Made by a program: the position numbers and the translations under genes
The notes under the pieces: generated by a model
Database searches by the model: none
The model's input: the letters and a program-made list of their open reading frames with translations, nothing else
What the model was told of the DNA's origin: nothing
In this document: positions 1-6,331 of the stretch, one piece after another
How the letters are laid out: every line of letters begins with the position of its first letter
Position numbering within the stretch: position 1 is the stretch's first letter
DNA from: Acetobacteraceae bacterium
GTDB taxonomy: Bacteria; Pseudomonadota; Alphaproteobacteria; Acetobacterales; Acetobacteraceae
Direction of reading: 5' to 3'
Length of the DNA stretch: 6,909 bases
NCBI GenBank assembly: GCA_947462945.1
Contig: CANHTE010000067.1
Span: forward strand, 1-6,909

Positions 1-541
<541 letters not shown>

Positions 542-571
542 GGCCGCCACGGAGCGGCGATGTGGCCATGG

Positions 572-602
572 GGCCTCCGGCTTGTTTGACGCGCCGGAGG
601 CC
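572..602 (+). terminator. Candidate terminator hairpin downstream of acnA
   Basis: A perfect 10-bp inverted repeat, GGCCTCCGGC (572-581) and GCCGGAGGCC (593-602), encloses an 11-nt loop. The arms can extend outward with a 3-nt bulge through ATGGG/CCCAT-type pairing to about 568-609. It lies 30 nt after the acnA stop, where a terminator is expected. There is no T-tract, which is common in GC-rich alphaproteobacteria but leaves the call uncertain. It could also be a copy of a dispersed intergenic repeat, since GGGCCTCCGGC recurs at 6330-6340. Confidence 0.5.
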
Positions 603-656
603 ACCCCATCCCTGCCGCCAGCTGCTGGCGTCAGGGCCATCTTCGCCCAGGCATCC

Positions 657-697
657 TTCCCCCTTCCCCCTTCCCCCTTCCCCCTGCCCCCTTCCCC
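657..697 (+). repeat. TTCCCCC heptamer tandem repeat (G-quadruplex motif on minus strand)
   Basis: Four exact TTCCCCC units (657-684) are followed by one T-to-G variant, TGCCCCC (685-691), and a final six-base unit TTCCCC (692-697), giving almost six copies. The minus strand reads as runs of four to five G separated by two-base AA or CA spacers, matching the G-quadruplex consensus. It lies between acnA and the lipoprotein leader in otherwise non-coding DNA. Copy number is likely variable through slippage. A role in termination or supercoiling is possible but not shown. Confidence 0.9.
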
Positions 698-739
698 GGC
701 GTGTCGTGCCACGAGTCCGCCCCGATTGCGTTTCAGGGA

Positions 740-783
740 ATGCAATTATGTTAAGGGTAATAAATTATCGATTTGCGCATTTT
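740..783 (+). promoter_or_regulatory. AT-rich promoter-like patch upstream of the lipoprotein leader
   Basis: This is the clearest AT-rich island in the window, with AATTAT present twice (744-749 and 763-768). Candidate -10 hexamers such as TATGTT (747-752) or TAAATT (761-766) match four of six sigma-70 positions. No well-spaced -35 box accompanies them; TTGCGT at 726-731 is a weak candidate with short spacing. Its location just before a structured leader and the lipoprotein gene supports a promoter, but the exact elements cannot be fixed. Confidence 0.35.
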
Positions 784-797
784 CTGGACTTGCGTCT

Positions 798-920
798 TGG
801 CGCGGCGACCCGGAAACTACGCCAGAACAAGAAGCTGGCGCCGATTCACCGCCCTCGTTTGCGGTGAATGGCCCCAGCGGCAGGATTGGCGCGACGCTGA
901 TCGGCTGAATCGGAGGTGAC
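798..920 (+). promoter_or_regulatory. Structured 5' leader with mutually exclusive pairings reaching the Shine-Dalgarno
   Basis: The main hairpin has a perfect 9-bp core (844-852 with 861-869, 8-nt loop). An outer stem (834-842 with 870-878) adds eight pairs with one C-C mismatch, and G843 is bulged. Two rival pairings exist. CGCCAG (820-825) can pair with CTGGCG (835-840), which breaks the outer stem. CCGATTCA (841-848) is perfectly complementary to TGAATCGG (906-913), whose last two G belong to the GGAGG Shine-Dalgarno at 912-916; that pairing breaks the core hairpin. TGGCG (798-802) can also compete for 820-824. This layout resembles a translational attenuator or riboswitch. I do not recognise a known RNA family, and high GC makes some chance pairing likely. 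Confidence 0.4.
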
Positions 921-977
921 ATGACCCACCCACAGACCCAGCGCGGCCATTCCGCCTTGCAGCCCCGGCTCGGCTGA
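921..977 (+). CDS. 18-residue leader mini-ORF overlapping the lipoprotein start
   Basis: ATG at 921 follows a strong Shine-Dalgarno, GGAGG (912-916), with 4-nt spacing. It encodes MTHPQTQRGHSALQPRLG and stops with TGA at 975-977. The stop's last A is the first base of the lipoprotein ATG (TGATG), the usual arrangement for coupled reinitiation. The lipoprotein start lacks a Shine-Dalgarno of its own, so ribosomes may be loaded here and passed on. No run of a single amino acid suggests classical amino-acid attenuation. I do not recognise the peptide. It could instead be a chance ORF, but the signal quality and exact overlap favour translation. Confidence 0.5.
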   Translation: MTHPQTQRGHSALQPRLG

Positions 978-1552
978 TGCGCAAGCTCTCCCTTCTCCTG
1001 CTGGCTGCCCTGGCGGCCTGTGCCAGTGATGGCCCTGATACCGCCGGCACGGCGCCTGTGGCCGTGGTCTCGGCCCCGGCCCGGCTGGCCGAGCGGCTGC
1101 CCGCGCAAATCGGCGTTTTCCAGCGCGGTGCCACCTCGCCCATCGAGCAACCCTTGCCGGGCGTCGAGGTCGCTTATGCCACGGCTGGCCGCACCGCGGC
1201 GGGCTTTATCCAGGTGGTGCGCCCCCCTTCGGAGGCGCCGCCGGATGGCCCGGGCAGCCTGGTGGTGCAGGATGAATACCAGCGCGCCCTTTCCGCCGCG
1301 CAGCGTGGCGCCGGGGCCCATCGCCGGTTGCGCCTGGTGCGCGAGAGTGAACAGCCGGCCAACGCGCCCCTGTTCCGCTGCGCCGACCTCGAAGGCACCT
1401 ATGGCCGCACGCAGGTCACCAGCATGACCTGCGTGGGGGCTGCGGGAGGGCAGCTGCTGCGGCTGCGCATCTCCATGCCCCGGCGGGACCCCCCGGCGGC
1501 CGATCCGCGCGCCTTCGTGAACGGCGTCACCGCCGCCCTTCGCGCGCCCTGA
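977..1552 (+). CDS. Putative outer-membrane lipoprotein of unknown function
   Basis: This encodes 191 residues that I do not recognise as a named family. The N-terminus is a typical lipoprotein signal: MRK, a hydrophobic stretch LSLLLLAALAA, and a lipobox LAAC with Cys15 as the lipidated residue. Ala and Ser at +2/+3, with no Asp at +2, predict sorting to the outer membrane. After an Ala/Pro-rich linker (about 20-38) comes a compact domain with two further cysteines, Cys135 and Cys152, that could form a periplasmic disulfide. The start is fixed: an in-frame stop lies at 917-919 and ATG 977 is the only ATG or GTG that yields the signal peptide. It has no clear Shine-Dalgarno and overlaps the preceding mini-ORF stop. 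It converges with the GGCT-like gene, the two stop codons touching. Confidence 0.85.
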   Translation: MRKLSLLLLAALAACASDGPDTAGTAPVAVVSAPARLAERLPAQIGVFQRGATSPIEQPLPGVEVAYATAGRTAAGFIQVVRPPSEAPPDGPGSLVVQDEYQRALSAAQRGAGAHRRLRLVRESEQPANAPLFRCADLEGTYGRTQVTSMTCVGAAGGQLLRLRISMPRRDPPAADPRAFVNGVTAALRAP

Positions 1553-2413
1553 TCAGCGCTGCGCCGCCCAGGCGGCGTGGCGCCCCGCCACGCTGCGCCA
1601 ATCACCGCTGGTGATGGGCGGAAAGCGCGCGGCATCATCCATCATGTAGGCATAGGCGCGGATGGTCCCGTTCGGGCCCCGCACCGGCAATACGCTGCGG
1701 CGATACAGGCCGCCCGGCGCGCCGCCGGGGCGGCTGCCCTCCAGCGCATCCATCCCGGCCAGGCGTTCCAGCGGCAATTCCACCAATTCGCCCCGCACTT
1801 CGCCATCGCCGAGGGAAAGCGCGGGATAGCCGCCGCAATCATGCAGGCGGGCTGTCACACTGGCGGCCGTGCGTGGCAGGCCTTCCAGATGATGCGCATT
1901 GGCCTCACCCGCCATCAGCGTGCCGTAGATGAACAGATGCGTGATCAGCAGCGCCGGTTCGGCGTTGCGTGCGGCCTGCTCCATCATCGCATGGGCCAGG
2001 CCATGCGCCGCCTGGCCGCGCCGCACCACGCCCAGGTAATCGGCGTGGGGCGGGTGGTGACCCTGGCTGGGGGCAAGATAGGTCATGACCTCCGTCACGC
2101 TGCCATCCGGCAGCACGGCATGGCGCTGCACGCGCTGGTAATGCGCGGGCGCGCCCTCCTTGCGGTCCAATGCGTCGAGTGCTGCCGCATTGGCACGAAA
2201 CACCACGCCCTCCGCCGCCTGTCCGGGCCGGCCGCGCAGGTTGAGTGCGCCGCCCCGCCGGCTGGGGGCGTAGCGGTCAAACACCAGCTCATGATCCAAC
2301 AGCAGCGCCGTGGTCACGGGTTGGAGCTCCGCGCCCCGAAAGCCCCAGCGCGCGCAAAAGGCGTTCCAGTCCACCTCGTCCAGGTTGGAGCCGTAGCCGA
2401 AATACAGCGTCAT
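1553..2413 (-). CDS. Tandem two-domain gamma-glutamylcyclotransferase-like protein
   Basis: This encodes 286 residues containing two GGCT/AIG2-like folds in one chain; single-domain members are usually half this length. GGCT enzymes release 5-oxoproline from gamma-glutamyl peptides or amines. Domain 1 starts MTLYFGYGSNLDE, with the YGSN substrate loop at 7-10 and the candidate catalytic Glu86 in DRKEGAPAHYQR. Domain 2 begins near 160 with FIYGTLM (YGTL at 163-166) and has a candidate Glu225 in MDALEG, followed by YRR (237-239) as in AIG2-like proteins. Both halves keep the YG-x-N/L loop and the acidic residue, so both may be active. The ATG (2411-2413) overlaps the PPK2 stop by 4 nt (ATGA) and is chosen because the family begins at this motif; no strong Shine-Dalgarno is seen, consistent with coupling. 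It is the last gene of the operon. Confidence 0.85.
   Translation of the reverse strand: MTLYFGYGSNLDEVDWNAFCARWGFRGAELQPVTTALLLDHELVFDRYAPSRRGGALNLRGRPGQAAEGVVFRANAAALDALDRKEGAPAHYQRVQRHAVLPDGSVTEVMTYLAPSQGHHPPHADYLGVVRRGQAAHGLAHAMMEQAARNAEPALLITHLFIYGTLMAGEANAHHLEGLPRTAASVTARLHDCGGYPALSLGDGEVRGELVELPLERLAGMDALEGSRPGGAPGGLYRRSVLPVRGPNGTIRAYAYMMDDAARFPPITSGDWRSVAGRHAAWAAQR
1572..1596 (+). terminator. Hairpin just after the lipoprotein stop, inside the opposing gene
   Basis: GCGTGGCG (1575-1582) and CGCCACGC (1586-1593) form a perfect 8-bp stem with a 3-nt loop, extendable by three pairs including one G-T to 1572-1596. It lies 20 nt beyond the lipoprotein stop, within the last codons of the convergent GGCT-like gene. 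A rival hairpin uses 1562-1568 with 1571-1577. As there is no intergenic space, this is the nearest candidate for ending the lipoprotein transcript. There is no T-tract, and coding constraint on GC-rich DNA could produce it by chance. Confidence 0.3.
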
Positions 2414-3303
2414 TCCAGCGCGGCCCTCGCCTCCGCCAGGGCAGCCCGCTGCGCCTCGCTCACCACCGGATAATGCAGCTTGAGGCCGTCCAGCGCGCGA
2501 TTGATGGCGGCGACGACCACCAGCCGCGTGAACCATTTATTGTCGGCCGGGACCACATACCAGGGTGCTTCGGGCGTGGCGGTGGTGCGGATGGCCTGTT
2601 CATAGGCCTCCATATAGGCGTCCCAGTGGCGGCGCTCCGCCACGTCGGCCGGGCTGAATTTCCAGTTCTTCTCCGGCTCATCCAGCCGCGCGAGGAAGCG
2701 CTTCTTCTGCTCCTCCGGCGAGACGTTGAGGAAGAATTTCAGCACCACCACGCCCTGCCGTACCAGATAGCGCTCAAACCCCGCGATATCCTCCAGCCGC
2801 TCATCCCAGATATGCTTGGTGACCAGCTTTTCGGGCAGTTTCTGGCTGGCCAGCACGCGGGGATGCACGCGCGCCACCAGCACCTCCTCATACCAGCTGC
2901 GATTATGGATGCCGATCTGCCCGCGCGCCGGCAGGGCGGTCACGTGGCGCCACAGGAAATCATGGTCCAGCTCCACCGGGCCGGGCTGCTTGAAGCTCAC
3001 CACGTGGCAGCCCTGCGGGTTCAGGCCTGAGAACACGTGCTTGATGGTGCCGTCCTTGCCGGCCGCATCCATCGCCTGGAACAGGCACAGCACGGACCAG
3101 CGGTCCTGCGCGTAGAGCTTGTCATGCTGCTGGCTCAGCCGGTCCACGCCGAATTGCAGCAGGGCCTCGGCCTCGGCCTTGGGCAGGCTCAGCCCCGCCG
3201 TATCGCCCGGATCATGCTTCTTCAGCTTGAAGCCGCGGGTTTGCTCGACGCGGTAGCGCGCCAGCATCTTCCCGATATCCACGTCCCGCTCAGCGATTTT
3301 CAT
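2410..3303 (-). CDS. ppk2: Polyphosphate kinase 2 family, class III-like nucleotide phosphotransferase
   Basis: This is a cytoplasmic enzyme moving phosphate between polyphosphate and nucleotides. The 297 residues cover the family's usual length. Walker A is AMDAAGKDGT (77-86), followed by the hallmark NRSWYEEVLVARVHP (134-148) and the lid segment LDEPEKNWKFSPADVAERRHWDAYMEAYE (starting at 207). The tail carries APWYVVPADNKWF (246-258). The N-terminal GFKLKKHDPGDT and this tail resemble the class III PPK2 of Meiothermus, which phosphorylates both AMP and ADP; I know this from family knowledge, and substrate preference is not proven here. The start ATG (3301-3303) has a strong GGGAGG Shine-Dalgarno 8 nt upstream and overlaps the MFS stop as ATGA. 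It has the same 4-nt overlap with the GGCT-like gene downstream. A longer in-frame extension reaches 3435 but lies inside the MFS gene and adds nothing conserved. Confidence 0.95.
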   Translation of the reverse strand: MKIAERDVDIGKMLARYRVEQTRGFKLKKHDPGDTAGLSLPKAEAEALLQFGVDRLSQQHDKLYAQDRWSVLCLFQAMDAAGKDGTIKHVFSGLNPQGCHVVSFKQPGPVELDHDFLWRHVTALPARGQIGIHNRSWYEEVLVARVHPRVLASQKLPEKLVTKHIWDERLEDIAGFERYLVRQGVVVLKFFLNVSPEEQKKRFLARLDEPEKNWKFSPADVAERRHWDAYMEAYEQAIRTTATPEAPWYVVPADNKWFTRLVVVAAINRALDGLKLHYPVVSEAQRAALAEARAALE

Positions 3304-4538
3304 GCGGCTTCCCTCCCCATCAACCGGTAGCCCCGCCAGGCCCAGAGGATCGTCGCCGCCTGGAGCAGCAGCGTCAGCCCCATGGCCCAGCCATAACCCG
3401 CCGCATCCCATCCGCCCGAGGTCGTGCGCGGCCAAAGGTCAATGATCGCGCCGATCACATATTGCAGAACAAACACCAGCACGAGCATCGAGCCGTTGAT
3501 GGCGGTGGCCACCCGCCCCGCATATTCCGCGCCGAAGCGCTGCCCCACGGCCGCATAGCCCGATGGCCCGGAGGAGCCGGAGACGGCAAAGGCAAACCAG
3601 ATCAGGCAAAGTGCCGCCATGCCCGAGGGTGCGGCGAAGATCAGCAGGGACTGGATGATGATCTGCAACCCCATGCTAAGGCAGGGCACCAGCATGGGCG
3701 AATGCCCGCGTGCCTGGAAAAAGCTCGCCGCCTGGCCGGTCAGCAGGCTGCCCGCCGCCATGCCGCCCGCATAGGCGAACAGGACGATGGCCCGCGCCGC
3801 ATCACCAAAGCCCGCCACATCCCGCAGCCAGGGCCCGGCCCAAAGCCCCTGATAGACGAAGTTCAAGCCCGAAAGGATCACGATGGCCGGCACGAAGCGC
3901 AGGAAATACGGGTGGGTGAAGATCGGCCCGAAGGCGCGGATTTCGGCGGCCAGGCCACGGCTGCTTGGCTTCACATGGCCAGGCGGCGCATCCGCCACCG
4001 AAAACCAGATCCAGCCCGCCACCAGCACCGAGACCACGGCCAGGATCAGGAAGCCGCCGCGCCACCCCACCAGGGGCAGGATGGAGGCGAGCGGCAGCGT
4101 CGCCATCATGCCGCCCAGAGCGCCCACAAAGACGCCGCTGCCCGTCATGGCGGCCACGCGCGCCTTGGGGAACCATTGCGTATTGGCCTTGAGCATCGCC
4201 ATCAGCCCGGCCGCGATGCCGATGCCGGTGATGAAGCGCCCCACCCCCAGCATGATCACCCCATCGGCCCAGGCACAGACGAGAAAGCCGGCCGCGGCCA
4301 TCAGCGCCAGCACGCTTTGCACCCGCCGGGCGCCGTAGCGGTCAAGCGCGATGCCCACCGGCAATTGCGTCGCCGCATAAGCCACGAAGAACACCGCCGC
4401 CAGCAGCCCGAGATCGGAGGCGGAGAGCGCGAATTCGAGCGCCAGCAGCGGCCCGATCACGGCCAGCACTGCCCGGCTCGCCTGGTTCAGCACATTGACG
4501 AAGGCAAGCGGCAGGGTGACGCGAAGGAAGATCGGCAA
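3300..4538 (-). CDS. MFS transporter, 12-TM, TTG start
   Basis: This encodes a 412-residue inner-membrane major facilitator of typical length with about 12 hydrophobic segments. Motif A in the loop between TM2 and TM3 reads GIALDRYGARR (62-72). A conserved RFITGIGIAAG stretch (101-111) forms TM4, and LVGWRGGF (156-163) marks the TM5-TM6 region. The substrate cannot be told from sequence. The start is TTG at 4536-4538, because an in-frame TGA lies at 4545-4547, three codons upstream, and no ATG or GTG occurs before TM1. AGGA (4548-4551) lies 9 nt upstream as a Shine-Dalgarno. The gene begins 1 nt after the nuclease stop and ends overlapping PPK2. It aligns without gaps over 161 residues to the second MFS protein at the right edge. 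Confidence 0.93.
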   Translation of the reverse strand: MPIFLRVTLPLAFVNVLNQASRAVLAVIGPLLALEFALSASDLGLLAAVFFVAYAATQLPVGIALDRYGARRVQSVLALMAAAGFLVCAWADGVIMLGVGRFITGIGIAAGLMAMLKANTQWFPKARVAAMTGSGVFVGALGGMMATLPLASILPLVGWRGGFLILAVVSVLVAGWIWFSVADAPPGHVKPSSRGLAAEIRAFGPIFTHPYFLRFVPAIVILSGLNFVYQGLWAGPWLRDVAGFGDAARAIVLFAYAGGMAAGSLLTGQAASFFQARGHSPMLVPCLSMGLQIIIQSLLIFAAPSGMAALCLIWFAFAVSGSSGPSGYAAVGQRFGAEYAGRVATAINGSMLVLVFVLQYVIGAIIDLWPRTTSGGWDAAGYGWAMGLTLLLQAATILWAWRGYRLMGREAA

Positions 4539-4539
4539 C

Positions 4540-5409
4540 TCAGTTCATCCTGAGGCGGAAGCTGACGGGGCAGTGGTCCGAAAGGCGGTCCCGCATGGCG
4601 GGGTCGCGCTCGGCATAGACCATGACGCGCAGGCTGTTCGGCACCACCCAGCGCTGCGCCGGCCCCCCCAGGAAGATGTGGGTGATGAAGGGCCGCCCGC
4701 CCCGTGCATCGGCCCAACAGGGGTTGGAGACGCCCTCATTCACGCGCGTCAGCGGCGCGGCGCGGGTGAGTTGCAGCAGCAGATCATCCTGCGCATCGGC
4801 GATGCGGCGGTTGAAATCCCCCAGGATGGCAAAGGCCGTCCCCTCGGCCCGCCGCGCCGCGATCCAGCCGGCGAGCACCTCGGATTGCCGGGCGAGGTTC
4901 TCGCACTCGCGGCCGCGATCGGCGTTGATGGGTCCTTCGCGGCAGCCGGCGTTCAGATGCACCGAGAGCAGCCGAAGCATGCGCCCCTCGCTCTCCACCG
5001 TGATGTCCGTCCCGCGCCGCTGCGAGAAGCGGGCATTCGGCGCCAAATCGAGTTCCGCCAGATCGGCGTTGCGGATGGCGCGCAGGTTGCGCTTCACGGC
5101 GAAGCCCGTGCGCTGGATGTCGCGCTCATCGGGGAAGAAGAAGGCGTAGTCGCGCGGGTTGAAGATGCGGGCGGCGGCGTCCGGCCCGTCCACCTCCTGC
5201 AGGGCCACCACATCGGCCTCAAGCCGGCGCGCATATTCGGCGAGCAGCGTGAAATCGCCGGGCTGGCGGGGTGTCAGGTTGCGCGGCAGGTCACGGTCAT
5301 TCGCCGGGCGAAGGGTCAGCCAGGCGATGTTCCAACTCGCAATCTTCAATTCAGCCGCATGGGCTGGAAGCGCGATGAACAAGGCCAGGGCGAGGAAGAT
5401 GGGGCGCAT
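4540..5409 (-). CDS. Secreted endonuclease/exonuclease/phosphatase (EEP) family protein
   Basis: This encodes 289 residues of the EEP superfamily (DNase I/exonuclease III fold, metal-dependent phosphodiesterases). A Sec signal peptide MRPIFLALALFIALPAHA is predicted to be cut before Ala19, giving a periplasmic or secreted enzyme. Family motifs appear in order: SWNIAWL (Asn27), VVALQEVD (Glu72, metal ligand), SVHL (His151), ILGDFNRR (Asp198, Asn200) and SDHCPV (Asp278, His279, catalytic). All key residues are present. Cysteines 156, 169, 231 and 280 could form disulfides outside the cytoplasm. The ATG (5407-5409) is chosen because it starts the signal peptide and has AGGA 7 nt upstream; a longer frame reaches 5640 but is not conserved-looking. 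Substrate, whether nucleic acid, lipid or sugar phosphate, is undetermined. It heads the four-gene operon. Confidence 0.92.
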   Translation of the reverse strand: MRPIFLALALFIALPAHAAELKIASWNIAWLTLRPANDRDLPRNLTPRQPGDFTLLAEYARRLEADVVALQEVDGPDAAARIFNPRDYAFFFPDERDIQRTGFAVKRNLRAIRNADLAELDLAPNARFSQRRGTDITVESEGRMLRLLSVHLNAGCREGPINADRGRECENLARQSEVLAGWIAARRAEGTAFAILGDFNRRIADAQDDLLLQLTRAAPLTRVNEGVSNPCWADARGGRPFITHIFLGGPAQRWVVPNSLRVMVYAERDPAMRDRLSDHCPVSFRLRMN

Positions 5410-5594
5410 CGCGCCATCCTGCCGCGAAACCGCCCCATGCGCGAGGCTGCGTGACATGTGGAATGGATGGGAGCACGACTTTGTGGCGCCCATTCGTGGT
5501 GGCTTGGGCTTGCGTCCGATCCGACCCCGAGCCGGCCTTCGCCGCTTCAGCCGGTTCCGAAACATGGCGGGCTGTGGTCCATTAGGCTGCACGC
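5410..5594. promoter_or_regulatory. Divergent intergenic region between the operon and the ArsR gene
   Basis: These 185 bp separate the minus-strand operon from the plus-strand regulator and must hold both promoters. On the minus strand only the AGGA Shine-Dalgarno of the nuclease gene (5417-5420) is clear. On the plus strand CATTAG (5580-5585) lies about 10 nt before the regulator's ATG, a weak -10 candidate that would give a leaderless or nearly leaderless transcript. A short inverted repeat GAATGG/CCATTC (5461-5466, 5490-5495) is present, but no convincing ArsR-type operator. The assignment rests mainly on gene layout. Confidence 0.4.
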
Positions 5595-6296
5595 ATGCCC
5601 AACCTCGCCAGCATCGCCGCCCTGATCGGCGACCCGTCACGCGCCGCCATGCTCCAGGCCCTCCTCCCGGGGGAGGCGCTGACGGCGGGAGAATTGGCGC
5701 GCATCGCCGGCATTGGCGCCGCCGCCGCCAGCGCGCAGCTCAAGGCGCTGGCCGAAGCGGGCCTGATTGCCGTGCATGCCCAGGGCCGCCATCGCTATCA
5801 TCGCCTGGCGGGCGATGAGATTGCCGCGGCGCTGGAAACCCTCATCGCGCTGCCGCAGGCGTCTCCCCGGAAAGCCAGCCCTCGCAAAGCCTGGCCGCAT
5901 GGCGAGGCCTTCCGCCAGGGCCGCCTGTGCTGGCACCACCTCGCCGGCCGCCTGGGCGTCGCCCTGCATGAGCGATTGACCCGCGATGGCTGGATCGAGG
6001 CCGCACCCGGCGGCTGGGCCCTGACTGGCCATGGCTTGGCGCGCTGCAATGCCCTGGGCGTGGACCTCGCCGCCGCCCGCCGCGCGCCCCGCTTCGCCTG
6101 TGACTGCATGGATTGGTCCGAGCGGCGGCCCCATCTGGCCGGCGGGCTGGGGCGGGAGGTCACGGGCCTGCTGCTGCGCCGCCGCTGGCTGACGCGCATT
6201 GAGCCCTCTTCGACCGATACGCTGCAACGGCGCCGCCTGACCTGCACGCCCGAGGGCGCGCGGGCCTTGCGCGCCGAATTCGGGATTTCACTGTGA
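5595..6296 (+). CDS. ArsR-family winged-helix regulator with Cys-containing C-terminal extension
   Basis: This encodes a 233-residue DNA-binding regulator. Residues 1-75 form an ArsR-type winged helix: SIAALIGDPSRAAMLQALL, then the helix-turn-helix LTAGELARIAGIGAAAASAQLKALAEAGLI (29-58), and a wing with GRHRYHRL (64-71). Classical ArsR proteins are about 100 residues; the extra half has the motifs RLCWHHLAGRLGVAL (110-124) and CDCMDWSERRPHLAGGLG (169-186), a known longer ArsR subtype in which a C-x-HLAG and a C-x-DWSERRPHLAG block are conserved. Cys112, Cys169 and Cys171 with His114/115 could sense metal or redox state, which is inference. A linker repeats ASPRK (89-93, 94-98). No Shine-Dalgarno precedes the ATG, suggesting leaderless translation. 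It lies divergent to the operon and upstream of an MFS gene, its likely target. Confidence 0.9.
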   Translation: MPNLASIAALIGDPSRAAMLQALLPGEALTAGELARIAGIGAAAASAQLKALAEAGLIAVHAQGRHRYHRLAGDEIAAALETLIALPQASPRKASPRKAWPHGEAFRQGRLCWHHLAGRLGVALHERLTRDGWIEAAPGGWALTGHGLARCNALGVDLAAARRAPRFACDCMDWSERRPHLAGGLGREVTGLLLRRRWLTRIEPSSTDTLQRRRLTCTPEGARALRAEFGISL

Positions 6297-6331
6297 GGGC
6301 GGGGCCGCCTGGTTGGCTGGTTGAAGAAAGG

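Larger units (their letters stand above)
542..920. other. Non-coding region between acnA and the lipoprotein mini-ORF
   Basis: This 379-bp gap holds, in order, the terminator-like hairpin, the heptamer repeat, the AT-rich promoter patch and the structured leader listed separately. Open frames crossing it (for example 471-908 and 562-867, plus strand) have low-complexity Pro/Ser/Arg translations driven by the repeat and show no family signal, so I see no protein gene here. A small RNA starting in the AT-rich patch cannot be excluded. Confidence 0.7.

Noticed and set aside
657..697. Heptamer tract considered as a CRISPR array
   Set aside because: Units are 7 nt and contiguous, with no spacers and no cas genes nearby.
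834..878. Leader hairpin considered as a tRNA or an intrinsic terminator
   Set aside because: There is no cloverleaf, anticodon arm or CCA end, and no T-tract follows. The nearby strong Shine-Dalgarno fits a 5' leader better.
746..1321. Minus-strand frame of 191 codons opposite the lipoprotein gene
   Set aside because: Arg/Gly-rich shadow translation. The plus strand has a proper lipoprotein signal and a defined start.
1577..2473. Long plus-strand open frame of 298 codons opposite the GGCT-like gene
   Set aside because: The translation is His/Gln/Ala-rich without family motifs; it is the antisense shadow of a gene with clear domains, as is common in GC-rich DNA.
3462..4553. Plus-strand open frame of 363 codons opposite the MFS gene
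   Set aside because: The composition is extreme (His, Gln, Arg, Gly) with no membrane segments or motifs; the opposite strand encodes a convincing 12-TM transporter.
4495..5454. Plus-strand open frame of 319 codons opposite the EEP gene
   Set aside because: No recognisable domain, and the other strand carries a signal peptide plus all EEP catalytic motifs.
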